Of a stretch of 64,000 bases of DNA, positions 47,670-56,859 are shown one piece after another. The translations under genes were made by a program, and so were the position numbers. Each line of letters starts with the position of its first letter. The first letter of the stretch is position 1. Below the pieces are notes generated by a model. The model made no database searches, was not told the DNA's origin, and saw only the letters and a program-made list of their open reading frames with translations. Origin of the DNA: a virus; the IMG/VR virus record IMGVR_UViG_3300030110_004856, positions 17,585 to 81,584 of that record, one strand, 5' to 3'.

Positions 47670-48225
47670 AACCTCCCAAAGATTTTTTAAGTATCTCAAG
47701 TCTATTTGCTTGGCTTCTGTGTGTCTGAGACGCTTTGTCTAATTGACTAACAATTTCTGTCAGCTCGTTTTCAGTTTCGGTCTCAGGCATCGTTTGTCTT
47801 GCCTGATCACGAATAGGTCCACCAAAAAGCCAAGCGTCACAAGTTCTACTCCCCGCACACTTAAATTTGAACAACTGACAATACCCAAGATCAGCTAGTT
47901 CCATAACTTCCCTGGGGTCAGCTGCTTTGGTTTCGTTGATTCCTTTTTCAATGCAACCAAGAATCACATCTGACTGATCAAACGCAGCGCAGTTACCGCA
48001 TCTTGCGGTCTTTACAGTATCTAGGTCAGTATTCCACAGCTCCGCTTTTTCTTCCCAAAAATTCGGATCAGGAACAGCAGGGTTGAGTGGACCGTATCCG
48101 TAGTTTTTGATTGTCCAATCTCTGTTTTTTATGTTGTCCTCAATGTCCACAGTGGCAAGGGGACACGCACCGTTTACTTCGGTGATCTTTTTATCAAGAA
48201 GCAGTTTGCTTTTAAGTTCAGTCAT
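47659..48225 (-). CDS. Cysteine-rich conserved cyanophage-type protein
   Basis: 188 residues from the ATG at 48225 (MTELKSKLLLDKKITEVNGA). The Cys pattern CGNCAAF ... GCI ... GYCQLFKFKCAGSRTCDAW suggests a metal or Fe-S site. Proteins with this Cys arrangement occur in T4-like and other cyanophages with unknown function. A longer frame from 48300 adds Lys/Arg-rich sequence that overlaps the upstream gene by 71 nt, so I prefer 48225. Confidence 0.65.
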   Translation of the reverse strand: MTELKSKLLLDKKITEVNGACPLATVDIEDNIKNRDWTIKNYGYGPLNPAVPDPNFWEEKAELWNTDLDTVKTARCGNCAAFDQSDVILGCIEKGINETKAADPREVMELADLGYCQLFKFKCAGSRTCDAWLFGGPIRDQARQTMPETETENELTEIVSQLDKASQTHRSQANRLEILKKSLGGYGR

Positions 48226-48229
48226 GGAG

Positions 48230-48454
48230 TTACTTTTTCTTCTCGTACTCTTCACGAGTTTGCCAGTCCTCTTTGCCCCACTTAGAAAGTTTGTTTTCAC
48301 TTGACTTTTTACCTTCGTATTTTCCGCCCATATCTTTATAGTATTTAGTCGCTAATTGCATAGCTCGTGCAGAGTGACCACCCATTTTTTTGCGGGCTTT
48401 AGCTTTTGCTCTAGCCCACTTTTCAGGGTGTTTTTTCTTTGCAGTTTCAGCCAT
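48230..48454 (-). CDS. DUF5872-like small basic protein
   Basis: 74 residues. KWARAKAKARKKMGGHSARA, then MQLATKYYKDMGGKYEGKKS, is the DUF5872-like pattern of small Lys-rich phage proteins. Likely nucleic-acid binding, but the function is not established. Confidence 0.65.
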   Translation of the reverse strand: MAETAKKKHPEKWARAKAKARKKMGGHSARAMQLATKYYKDMGGKYEGKKSSENKLSKWGKEDWQTREEYEKKK

Positions 48455-48469
48455 AGAAACTATGTCTGC

Positions 48470-48688
48470 CTAGCGGTCAGAGCGACTCTTTTTATACTTC
48501 CTCACTTTAGCTAACGTTTTAGCTAAGTTTGCCTGCTTTTCAGTTTTAGCAGGGTATTCGTCTTTGTTAGCTAAAACGTGATTAGCGAACTCAGAGGTAG
48601 ACATGTCAGCTCGATCTGCTTTAGCAGAGAACTTGCCTTCGTCTTTTTTCCCGATGGCTTTTTGAATCCAGTCGTTAGCCACGCTCAA
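48470..48688 (-). CDS. Small Lys/Ala-rich protein (72 aa)
   Basis: 72 residues. WIQKAIGKKDEGKFSAKADR, then ADMSTSEFANHVLANKDEY and KQANLAKTLAKVRKYKK, resembles the conserved small cyanophage family with WIKKAI...F.AKA and QA.LAKTL motifs. ATGA-coupled to the upstream gene. Unknown function, possibly DNA condensation. Confidence 0.6.
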   Translation of the reverse strand: MSVANDWIQKAIGKKDEGKFSAKADRADMSTSEFANHVLANKDEYPAKTEKQANLAKTLAKVRKYKKSRSDR

Positions 48689-48981
48689 AGCCTCCCTGAG
48701 GTGTTGCGCTCGTCCTTACCATCGCGTGAAGGTGCTTCACCCTTACGCTCCTTCTCACGCTCAATCTTATATTTCTTTGCGCGAGTTTTGGCTCTGGTTG
48801 CCTTAGACATCTCTGCCCTACGCTTACCTTTCTCTGTACTCTCGTAAGTACCTTTCTTCAAATCACCAGACTTCTGCAGAGTACTAACTGCAATAGCGTA
48901 AGCAGAATCCTTCGACATCTTGGGATTCTCTTCGCGGATACTATGCACCGCCTTTGAGAGGATATCGTGCTTATCTGCCAT
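48685..48981 (-). CDS. Small basic protein (98 aa)
   Basis: 98 residues, rich in Lys, Arg, Glu and Ala, with SKDSAYAIAVSTLQKSGDLK, a motif shared by small phage and plasmid proteins. First gene of the Lys-rich cluster. Unknown function. Confidence 0.6.
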   Translation of the reverse strand: MADKHDILSKAVHSIREENPKMSKDSAYAIAVSTLQKSGDLKKGTYESTEKGKRRAEMSKATRAKTRAKKYKIEREKERKGEAPSRDGKDERNTSGRL

Positions 48982-49024
48982 TACTAAGTGGAGCTAGAGT
49001 AGTTTTATTCTACCTGAAAATCTG

Positions 49025-49201
49025 ATGTCGTTTATTTTCAACAACTGGTCCGAGATTGTCGGAGTCGCAGGTGCAGCTCACTTGGTAGCTTTGGCAATCG
49101 TGAACCTCACGCCCACGCCAGCCGATAACGAAGCCTATGCTCGTTTCTACAAAGTAGTTGAGAAGATGGCTGGTCTCTTCACGAAAGTGTCGAAGCAGTA
49201 A
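49025..49201 (+). CDS. Small membrane protein (58 aa)
   Basis: ATG at 49025 to TAA at 49201, 58 residues (MSFIFNNWSEIVGVAGAAHL...). A hydrophobic segment (GVAGAAHLVALAIVNL) is followed by a charged tail with YKVVEKMAGLFTKVSK. The pattern resembles small cyanophage membrane proteins and could be holin-like. Its end overlaps the convergent HNH gene by 23 nt. Confidence 0.5.
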   Translation: MSFIFNNWSEIVGVAGAAHLVALAIVNLTPTPADNEAYARFYKVVEKMAGLFTKVSKQ

Positions 49202-49586
49202 GTGCTTTGTCAGGTGAAGGGGGTGGACTGAAAACCACCCCTATAACCTTGACTGAGACGAATCGATCATGGTCAGCATACTGCCATTGAAAGATTTTAA
49301 GCTCAAATTCCCCGGAATAAAATTTCTGCTGTCTGTACCAAGTAAACCAGTCCTCGTCAGATTTACGGAGGTTACAAGGTCCACAGCATGCAACTAAGTT
49401 GTGTCTTCTAGTGGCACCTCCCTTACTCTTTGCCTGGATGTGATCGAGGGTATAAGCCTCATCACTTCCGCAGTAGGCACACTGGTTGTTCCAAGAGTCT
49501 TTTATATCCTTTCTGAATTTCTTCCGGGCAGTACTCTTGCACAAACACTCAAGAGAAGAGATGAGTTCCTGCTCGGAATCAACCAT
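49179..49586 (-). CDS. HNH endonuclease
   Basis: 135 residues. CAYCGSDEAYTLDHIQAKSK, then GGATRRHNLVACCGPCNLRK, is an HNH nuclease with two CxxC pairs and the D-H...N...C core. It would nick or cleave DNA, as a homing-type or packaging-associated nuclease. It stands before the large fibre genes in leftward orientation. Confidence 0.88.
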   Translation of the reverse strand: MVDSEQELISSLECLCKSTARKKFRKDIKDSWNNQCAYCGSDEAYTLDHIQAKSKGGATRRHNLVACCGPCNLRKSDEDWFTWYRQQKFYSGEFELKIFQWQYADHDRFVSVKVIGVVFSPPPSPDKALTASTLS

Positions 49587-49666
49587 TCAGTATGTCTTGC
49601 CTACCCAAGTCTAAACGGCGTAAAATAAATACGCTTAATTATCCAATTATTTTAAAAGATCAAGAT

Positions 49667-51520
49667 TTAAATAGTATCAAGAATAAGAAGACCAGAGGGG
49701 GACACTGCTTTAGCAACGGGAGCCCAAGAGTAAGATCCAGCAGACCAATTATCAGCCTGCCCTGAGGTTGTTGTAAAACCACTTGCAGTCGGATCAACGT
49801 AGTAAAAATAACCAGTTAACAAGCCAGTATTGCTGTAGTCAATCGATCTCGGTGCGTTAACTGTTACAAGGTCACCACTCGCAACGGTGGACTGAGCACT
49901 TCCGATAAAGTTATTGACTGAGTTTAAGGTCGGGAATACAGACGCCCCTACCGAACCCACCACGGCTTCTCCGTCTTGATTGCTGTCGTTTGTGTAGCTA
50001 ACGACAACTCGTTGATTAGAAGAATCGTAAACGCAACCTATATAATTAACAACAACAGAACTAAATGCACTAGAAGGACCAAAACTAATAGTTAAATCAT
50101 CAACAGTACCCACTACCGCTGATCCGTAACTACTGTTAGTGAAATCTTTATAAGCAAGCACTACCTGATTAAGAGTTGAGTCATAAGCGGCACGATTATA
50201 AAAAGCTCGACCATTTAGAAACTCAACAACAGAACCAAATGTTATGGTTGTGCCAGAAATTGAACCTACAACCGCATGACCTTTAGTAAGCCCAGTATAA
50301 GCATAATAAGCAATCACTAATCTCTGATTAGAAGTGTCGTAGGCGACCCCAAAGTCTTGACTGTATACACTAGAAAAAGTCACCGCACTACCAGGAAAAG
50401 ATATGCTTGTACCTGATACGGTGCCCGCAATTGCTATACCGTAATCAGAACCACCGTCATCTTGGAAAACAACAACTACTACGTTGTTGTCAGGGTCAAA
50501 CACGGCCTCGAGGTAATTAACAGCTACAGTTCTAAAAACTGTTGAACCCCCAAAACTAATAGATGTCCCTGTAACAGTGCCTACTTTGGCAGTGCCATAA
50601 TTACTGTTATTTGTATCTTCGTAAACTACGACAACTTTTTGATTAAAGGAGTCATATGTAATGTTCGCTTTGTTAGTTACGAACGAATTGAAGTCTGTAG
50701 AACTGCCCCACGAACTCGTGGTACCAGTAATTGTCCCCACCCTTGCAGCACCGTAGGCAACACCACCAGCATCCCGTGTGTAGCAAACAACTACTTTACT
50801 ATTAGCAGTATCGTAAGTTATACCACGAGGAATACCCCATGCAGAATCAACAACAACTGGAGAGCTAGGAAAAGAAATAGTTGAACCGGATACTTCACCT
50901 ACATTCGCAGTGAGGTAGTTACTATTATTTTGGTCACTATAAGCAATTACGATCTTATTACCAGAAGAGTCGTAAGTTGATACACCATACTGATCATTTC
51001 CACCACCGTAAGTAACAGCAGTGCCAAAAGACCTTGCTGTTGAGTCAGTTTGGGAGACCACAGCGCTAACCCTTCCGTTATCGTCCAACCCAACAGGATT
51101 CCCTGCCTGAATAACACTAGAAGCAGTAAGGATAACGGAACTACTTCCTGCAAAATCAACAGCCGCTGTCAGAGCAGCGTTACCAGAAGCAAGTGCAGTA
51201 TTTGCATCGGCTAAGCCTGCCACACCGCTGGCTAGAGCGGGAACTGCATCAACTAAGGCAGCATTACCTGAAGATAAGGCAACATCAGCAGTAACAATAT
51301 CAGCACCATCCATGCCGATAGTGTCGCCAACAAAAATTACGCCGCTAGGGTTCGAGGCGAGTGCAACATCAAGCCTTTTATTTCCAGTTTGTAAGTCTCC
51401 GCCGCCGACTAAACCACTACCCGGAATAAGGTTTCCGAGTTCACCACCTTCAACTTGAACACCCGGAGGCAGCTGGCTGAGCGCTCCGTCTATGTAAATA
51501 AGAGGGAGTTTCTCAGCCAT
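49667..51520 (-). CDS. Fibre paralogue 1 with seven tandem repeats
   Basis: 617 residues. The N-terminal part has ALASGNAAL-type repeats (about residues 80-120). Seven repeats of about 50 residues fill about residues 170-520, each with a YDSSNxxVVIAY strand and a GTVSGTSISFG turn. The last 90 residues contain the GYFYYVDPTASGFTT segment found in all three fibres. Seven blades of this length suggest a beta-propeller, so a receptor-binding role is plausible. It has the most diverged repeats of the three. Confidence 0.75.
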   Translation of the reverse strand: MAEKLPLIYIDGALSQLPPGVQVEGGELGNLIPGSGLVGGGDLQTGNKRLDVALASNPSGVIFVGDTIGMDGADIVTADVALSSGNAALVDAVPALASGVAGLADANTALASGNAALTAAVDFAGSSSVILTASSVIQAGNPVGLDDNGRVSAVVSQTDSTARSFGTAVTYGGGNDQYGVSTYDSSGNKIVIAYSDQNNSNYLTANVGEVSGSTISFPSSPVVVDSAWGIPRGITYDTANSKVVVCYTRDAGGVAYGAARVGTITGTTSSWGSSTDFNSFVTNKANITYDSFNQKVVVVYEDTNNSNYGTAKVGTVTGTSISFGGSTVFRTVAVNYLEAVFDPDNNVVVVVFQDDGGSDYGIAIAGTVSGTSISFPGSAVTFSSVYSQDFGVAYDTSNQRLVIAYYAYTGLTKGHAVVGSISGTTITFGSVVEFLNGRAFYNRAAYDSTLNQVVLAYKDFTNSSYGSAVVGTVDDLTISFGPSSAFSSVVVNYIGCVYDSSNQRVVVSYTNDSNQDGEAVVGSVGASVFPTLNSVNNFIGSAQSTVASGDLVTVNAPRSIDYSNTGLLTGYFYYVDPTASGFTTTSGQADNWSAGSYSWAPVAKAVSPSGLLILDTI

Positions 51521-51557
51521 TAATACTACCTAGTTACTTTTATTTTATCGGATAAAC

Positions 51558-51917
51558 TTACTCTGGAAGCCCCGATTCGCTTGATTCAGAATCTGCAGAG
51601 TCTGTTGCAAAAGGTGGGTTAGGTGGAACAGCAAGACGAGGATCAACCCAGTTCGGATTCAAAACCCAACCGTCGTCAGTTGTGTAAAGATACTTCCAAC
51701 CATACCAGTTGCCCGGATCAGTAACGCCTTCGTGAAGCACTACATTACTTGAGTTGCAATCCATGATGATGACATCAGGTTTGCTGGGATCGCCGATGAC
51801 GGTTTTGTCGGATTCAATAAGAACCTGTTTATCGTCCTCAATGAGGTAGATACTGACATTAGGTCCGTCTGTAAAATCCGGCAGTCGGCAGATTGTTTTC
51901 ATGGAAATAAGACTCAC
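51558..51917 (-). CDS. Unknown protein between fibre genes (119 aa)
   Basis: 119 residues, mostly beta-like, with an acidic Ser-rich C-terminus (TDSADSESSESG). It lies between two fibre genes and could be a fibre-assembly factor or a small tail protein. No family is recognised. Confidence 0.5.
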   Translation of the reverse strand: MSLISMKTICRLPDFTDGPNVSIYLIEDDKQVLIESDKTVIGDPSKPDVIIMDCNSSNVVLHEGVTDPGNWYGWKYLYTTDDGWVLNPNWVDPRLAVPPNPPFATDSADSESSESGLPE

Positions 51918-51934
51918 TTAACAACTATACAGAC

Positions 51935-53782
51935 TCACACGCTATCAGTCAGGTACAACTCAGTAGAAGATACCGCTCTTCCTATTGTTTGCCACGCTGT
52001 TCCGCCTGACCAATCTGCAGGAGCAGTACTAGAGGTTGTAATACCACTAGAAGTGGGATCAACGTAGTACCCAGAACCCACAACCAAACCAGTGTACATG
52101 GTCTGTACTGTACCCGGAAGTCCCACGGTCACAGCAGAGCCACTAGCGGCAACAGTTTTTGCGACACCGATAAAGTTGTTTAGAGAAGAAACTTTGGGCA
52201 CAATTGAAGAGCCGGGGGAGCCCACCACAGCAGTACCGTAACTTCCGTTTCCGACATCTCTGTAAGCTATAACAACTCTATCGTCTGTAGAGTTATAGGT
52301 AGCGGATATGTAGCCAGAATCAGCTGCTTCAAAAACCACTGCAGTGCCGAAGGATATAGTAGTACCAGAAACAGTACCGACAATCGCAGTACCATAACTT
52401 GAGTTTGAGCCGTCTTCATAAGCTATAACAACTTTATCGCTTGTGGAGTCGTAAATAGCGCTAATAAAGTTAGTAACACCAGTTTCAAAAACAACTGCAG
52501 TACCGAACGATATAGAAGTACCAGTAACACTACCGACGATTGCAGTACCGTACAAGTTCCAGCCATCTCTGTAAGCTATTACGACTCGCTCTTCTTTGGA
52601 ATCGTAGGTAGCGGATTGATGTGTAACTTGTTGACTTACATAAACAACTGGAGTACCGAATGAAATAGATGTACCAGAAACAGTACCAACAACTGCAGTA
52701 CCGTAATCTGAGTTTCCGGCATCTCTGTAAGCTATTACGACTCGGTCAATTGTGGAGTCGTAGGTAGTACTAATTTGATAAGTAGCGGCTGATTCGAAAA
52801 CAACTTCACTACCGAATGAAATAGATGTTCCAGAAATAGTGCCGACGACAGCTGTTCCATTATCAGAGTTGCTACCATCCGTATAAGCAACAACCACCTT
52901 GTTACTAGTGGAGTCAAATACTGCTGAAATGTTTTCACAAAATTGGCTTCTAAAAATAGTTGCACTACCGAATGAAATAGAGGTACCGGAAACAGTGCCA
53001 ACAATCCCGAAACCGGGATAATTAGGGGCGCTTTGCTGTCTATAAAAAATACCTACTTTATTATTAGTAGAGTCGTATACTGTTGAAACAAATCTAACTT
53101 CAGTAGATTCAAAAACAACTGGAGTACCGAATGAAATAGAGGTACCAGAAACAGTGCCGACAACTGCAGTACCGTAATTTGAGTTTCCGTCGTCTGCGTA
53201 AGCTATGACAACTCGATTATTTGAAGAGTCGTAGGTAGTGGAAATGTACTCAGAGTTAGCAGTTTCAAAAACAACTGGTGTTCCGTAAGATCTAGTAGCT
53301 CCATCAGTAACAGTAGTAATAGGTCTAACTTTACCTAAATCATCTAAACCAACAGAATTACCCACAGCTACAGTGCTTGAGGCTGTAAATTCTGCCTCCA
53401 GACCTCCCGGTGTAGCAGAGATCGCTTCAAGTGCAGCATTTCCACTTGCTAAAGCAGTTTGAGCAAGAGCAATAGACGCATTACCACTTGCCAAAGCAGT
53501 AGAAGCAACTCCGATAGCCTGGTTTCCACTTGCGAGTGCAGCTTCTCCAAGACGTAGCGCTACACCGTCGTCACCCAGCTTATTACCGACAAAGATCAGA
53601 CCGCTCGGATTCGGAGCGATCGACACATCAATCTCAACATCTTCACCTAAATTCCCTCCTCCACTATCGTCTAGACCACTGCCTGCGATTAGAGTTCCTG
53701 GTGATGCACCAATTAGCGTGTCACCAGGAGGCAGCTCAGTCCGAAGGCCGCTAATCGAAACAACAGGACGCCGCGCTACCAT
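51935..53782 (-). CDS. Fibre paralogue 2 with seven tandem repeats
   Basis: 615 residues. Same plan as the neighbours: an N-terminal ALASGNAxI repeat zone, seven propeller-like repeats (about residues 169-523; for example YDSTNNKVGIFYRQ, GTVSGTSISFGTPVV), and a YYVDPTSSGITT C-terminal segment. Repeat identity is high within this copy, which favours recent duplication. It is a candidate receptor-binding tail fibre; strand arrangement is inferred. Confidence 0.78.
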   Translation of the reverse strand: MVARRPVVSISGLRTELPPGDTLIGASPGTLIAGSGLDDSGGGNLGEDVEIDVSIAPNPSGLIFVGNKLGDDGVALRLGEAALASGNQAIGVASTALASGNASIALAQTALASGNAALEAISATPGGLEAEFTASSTVAVGNSVGLDDLGKVRPITTVTDGATRSYGTPVVFETANSEYISTTYDSSNNRVVIAYADDGNSNYGTAVVGTVSGTSISFGTPVVFESTEVRFVSTVYDSTNNKVGIFYRQQSAPNYPGFGIVGTVSGTSISFGSATIFRSQFCENISAVFDSTSNKVVVAYTDGSNSDNGTAVVGTISGTSISFGSEVVFESAATYQISTTYDSTIDRVVIAYRDAGNSDYGTAVVGTVSGTSISFGTPVVYVSQQVTHQSATYDSKEERVVIAYRDGWNLYGTAIVGSVTGTSISFGTAVVFETGVTNFISAIYDSTSDKVVIAYEDGSNSSYGTAIVGTVSGTTISFGTAVVFEAADSGYISATYNSTDDRVVIAYRDVGNGSYGTAVVGSPGSSIVPKVSSLNNFIGVAKTVAASGSAVTVGLPGTVQTMYTGLVVGSGYYVDPTSSGITTSSTAPADWSGGTAWQTIGRAVSSTELYLTDSV

Positions 53783-53816
53783 AATTTTGTGACCTTTAAA
53801 TCCACTTTAGCCTGGG

Positions 53817-55658
53817 TCAGATTGACTTGAGCAACATCAAACCGCTCGAAGTAACGGCGCGACCGATATAGTTCCAAGGAACTTGACCCTCCCAACCTCC
53901 CGGTGTACCTGATGTTGTTGTAACACCACTAGTTGTTGGATCTACATAATAAAACTCGCCAGTTGTTAGACCTGCTGTTGGGTCTGTGTACAAACTTCCA
54001 GGTAAAGTCACGAGGCAAGGAGAACCACTGGCCACGGTGGATTGAGATATACCGATAAAGTTGTTTTTAGAAGAAAGTGTGGGTAACGTAGATTCTCCAG
54101 GGGAGCCAACTTGAGAAGTACCGTATCGGGAGTTTCCGTCGTCTCTGTAAGAGATAACTACTCGATCGTTTGTAGGGTCGTAAACAGAGGAAGGAAAATA
54201 AGTACTTGCCGCATTCACAACAACTGGAGAACCAAATGAAATAGATGTACCAGAAACAGTACCAATAATTGCAGTAAGGTACCCAGAGTTTGCTCTGTAA
54301 GAAACAATTACTTTATTGTTAGTAGAATCAAAAACGGTTGCTGTATATTGAAGGGAATTTGAGTCGAATTCTGCTTCAGTACCAAAAGAAATAGATGTTC
54401 CAGAAACAGTGCCTACAATGGCAGAACCGGTGTTACCGTCGTCGGAGTAAGCTATGACGACTTTATCATTAGAAGAGTCGAAACAAGGGTAAGCATACGA
54501 AGTATCACCAGAACTATTAAAAACAACTGCAGTACCAAACGAAATAGATGTACCCGAAACAGTACCAACGATTGCAGTACCGTAACCTGAGTTCCCGTTA
54601 TCCCTGTAAACAAGCACTATTTTATCGTTTGTAGAATCGTAGGTGCTAGAAGGGAAAGAAACTCCGGATGCTTGAAAAACTACTGGAGTACCAAATGAAA
54701 TAGATGTACCAGAGATAGTGCCAACCACTGCGGTGCCATAACTTGAGTTTCCTCCATCTGTGTAACTTACAACGACTTTATTATTTGTAGAGTCGTAGGT
54801 AATAGAAGAAGCATAAGTAGCACTTGTGTTGTAAACAGCTTGAGCACCAAACGAAATAGATGTTCCTGAGACAGTACCAACTACTACACTGCCTTGCTCT
54901 GAGTTCGAACTGTCAGTGAAAGTTATGGCAATTCTATTATTTGAAGAATCGTAAGTAGAACCAGTAGTGTATACAGCAGAAGAATGAAAAACTACTGGAG
55001 TACCAAAAGAAATAGATGAACCAGATACAGTACCAACTACAACAGTACCATAACGTGAGTTTGCGTCGTCGTAGTAAGCTACAACAACTTTATTATTAGT
55101 AGAGTCGTAAGCTGTAGAAAAGTCTCCAGATTCAGCATTCTCAAAAACTACTTGTGAACCAAAAGTTCTGCTATTTCCATCAGTAACTTGAGCAATAGCA
55201 GTAACTTTACCTGCATCATCCACGCCAACAGGATTACCTGCTTGAACAACACTGGAAGCTGTAAACACAGCAGTAGGGCCGCCGCCACCAAGAGTTGGTA
55301 CTAAATCCAGAGCAGCATTACCAGATGCGAGAGCTGCTGTTCCAACAGAAAGCGCAGCGTTACCGGAGGCAAGAGCATCAACTGAGTCAGTTAAAGCTGC
55401 ATTACCCGAACTAAGTGCGGTTGTAGCGTTTACAAACGAAACGCCGTCATTACCGATGCTGTCTCCTACGTAAATAACGCCACTAGGGTTAGCTGCTATC
55501 GCAAAATCGAGCCTAGTAGCAGCTCCGATAGCGCCGCCACCGACCAGACCACTCCCAGCGATAACTTCAGTAGAAGACCCTCCGGTTTGTACCGTATCTC
55601 CCGCGAGGAGTTCGGAAACTAAACCATCTTCAGTGACTAAGGGGCGGCGGCGGACCAT
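53817..55658 (-). CDS. Fibre paralogue 3 with seven tandem repeats
   Basis: 613 residues with the same domain plan. ALASGNAAL repeats lie near residues 83-120, seven blades near 169-520 (YDSTNNKVVVAYYD, GTVSGSSISFGTPVV) and a YYVDPTTSGVTT C-terminus. Three such genes in tandem suggest fibres of different specificity. It is 34 nt upstream of paralogue 2. Confidence 0.78.
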   Translation of the reverse strand: MVRRRPLVTEDGLVSELLAGDTVQTGGSSTEVIAGSGLVGGGAIGAATRLDFAIAANPSGVIYVGDSIGNDGVSFVNATTALSSGNAALTDSVDALASGNAALSVGTAALASGNAALDLVPTLGGGGPTAVFTASSVVQAGNPVGVDDAGKVTAIAQVTDGNSRTFGSQVVFENAESGDFSTAYDSTNNKVVVAYYDDANSRYGTVVVGTVSGSSISFGTPVVFHSSAVYTTGSTYDSSNNRIAITFTDSSNSEQGSVVVGTVSGTSISFGAQAVYNTSATYASSITYDSTNNKVVVSYTDGGNSSYGTAVVGTISGTSISFGTPVVFQASGVSFPSSTYDSTNDKIVLVYRDNGNSGYGTAIVGTVSGTSISFGTAVVFNSSGDTSYAYPCFDSSNDKVVIAYSDDGNTGSAIVGTVSGTSISFGTEAEFDSNSLQYTATVFDSTNNKVIVSYRANSGYLTAIIGTVSGTSISFGSPVVVNAASTYFPSSVYDPTNDRVVISYRDDGNSRYGTSQVGSPGESTLPTLSSKNNFIGISQSTVASGSPCLVTLPGSLYTDPTAGLTTGEFYYVDPTTSGVTTTSGTPGGWEGQVPWNYIGRAVTSSGLMLLKSI

Positions 55659-55682
55659 TTGTAAACCTCAGTAAAACAAGAC

Positions 55683-56189
55683 CTAACTAAAGAGGTCTAC
55701 AGGTGGTTGGATTTCTACGTGTAAAGCAGTACTACTAATAGCAAGTCCAAGATTAACAAGGCTAGCGTAACCGCTTGCAGCGGTAACAGTTCCAGAAGCA
55801 GTACTGAACTCAGTAAGCTCCCCTTGAGACTTGGACAGATAATAATATTGTCCAGGAACTAGAGCAGTACCAGCAGTAATGTTGGCAGCACTTACGGTTG
55901 CAATATCGTCCAAATTGACCGAAACAGTGGCATTTTGCACCGCTGCCTCTGCAGTAAGGCCAATTGCTTGGTGTTGAGCTGCGTCCACACCGCTTGCGGC
56001 GGTAGCCGGGACTGCATAAACTCCACTCACATAAACGACCTCACCTTGAATAAGGTCAGCACCTGCTACAAAATCTACTAGAGATGTAGGTGAAGAAGAA
56101 GTAACACCGCCGCCATTAACGAGGAAAACGGGAGTGTCCCCAGGTTGAAATTCAGTGTACTTTCGATTGAAAATCGCCCGGTTAGTCAC
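55683..56189 (-). CDS. Beta-rich tail or decoration protein (168 aa)
   Basis: 168 residues, Val/Ala/Ser/Thr-rich, with EVVYVSGVYAVPATAASGVD and LVPGQYYYLSKSQGELTEFS. The YYYLS segment echoes the fibre YYVDPT segment, and the protein is related in style to that at 59414. It lies between fibres and the tail-assembly gene. Likely tail-associated. Confidence 0.55.
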   Translation of the reverse strand: MTNRAIFNRKYTEFQPGDTPVFLVNGGGVTSSSPTSLVDFVAGADLIQGEVVYVSGVYAVPATAASGVDAAQHQAIGLTAEAAVQNATVSVNLDDIATVSAANITAGTALVPGQYYYLSKSQGELTEFSTASGTVTAASGYASLVNLGLAISSTALHVEIQPPVDLFS

Positions 56190-56237
56190 TACTTACACCC
56201 AGACTTCGTCTCTCTAATCATAGTCCATGTTCGATAC

Positions 56238-56327
56238 TTATTCGTCATCACGGGGATTGATCGCCATTAAACAAAAACCCATGAGGTACAGAAACCCAAG
56301 GGCTCCAACAGCGATAATAGTTCCCAT
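56238..56327 (-). CDS. Possible 29-aa membrane peptide
   Basis: ATG at 56327 to TAA at 56238, 29 residues (MGTIIAVGALGFLYLMGFCL...), one hydrophobic helix with an acidic tail. It starts 4 nt after the previous stop. No ribosome-binding site is obvious, so confidence is moderate. Confidence 0.4.
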   Translation of the reverse strand: MGTIIAVGALGFLYLMGFCLMAINPRDDE

Positions 56328-56331
56328 GTAC

Positions 56332-56838
56332 TTAGGTAGGTTCGACGGGCCAGGTGACAGTCCAGGGGAACCCTTCTTGTTCCGGCAACGCTCTTAAGGA
56401 CGCACGATAGTCAGCCCACACGCCTTTGCCATCCTCATCTAAAGGAGAATCAGTTAACTGAGTCCAGTCACATTCAGTTAGTTTCTTATTACGTAAGCTA
56501 CGTACACTACCTGCTTGAACTGCATCTACGTTAGCTTCATACTCAGCTTGCTTAGACAGTGCAGTAGTTGTAACACCATTTTCATCAACAGAATCAGTGA
56601 AAACAGGACCTACTATGTAGCGTGTAAACCAGTTTCCATTAATCTCCTGGACGCCGGATCGTACACTGGTCTGGTAAGGAGGAGTGCATACAGCAGCTGG
56701 CCCCTCAAAAACAGGGTCCACGCCGAAATTATCCATCGTTTCACGGCTAATAACCTTAGGAAACGAGGTGTTGGGGTGGCGGAAACGGAATTCAGATTCC
56801 GTAATTACCTCACCAGTGTCGCGAATACGTAATTCCAT
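56332..56838 (-). CDS. Tail assembly chaperone-like protein
   Basis: 168 residues. The C-terminus has RNKKLTECDWTQLTDSPLDE, then WADYRASLRALPEQEGFPWT with a final VTWP, matching the Phage_tail_APC pattern (tail fibre assembly proteins). The N-terminus is an unrelated beta-rich part. It probably assists fibre assembly and is placed among fibre genes. Confidence 0.75.
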   Translation of the reverse strand: MELRIRDTGEVITESEFRFRHPNTSFPKVISRETMDNFGVDPVFEGPAAVCTPPYQTSVRSGVQEINGNWFTRYIVGPVFTDSVDENGVTTTALSKQAEYEANVDAVQAGSVRSLRNKKLTECDWTQLTDSPLDEDGKGVWADYRASLRALPEQEGFPWTVTWPVEPT

Positions 56839-56859
56839 AATTCGATTCTACTTTGAAGA

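Noticed and set aside
49667-55658. CRISPR-like or satellite repeat array
   Set aside because: The periodic DNA encodes in-frame protein repeats with varied third positions; no direct repeat-spacer units.
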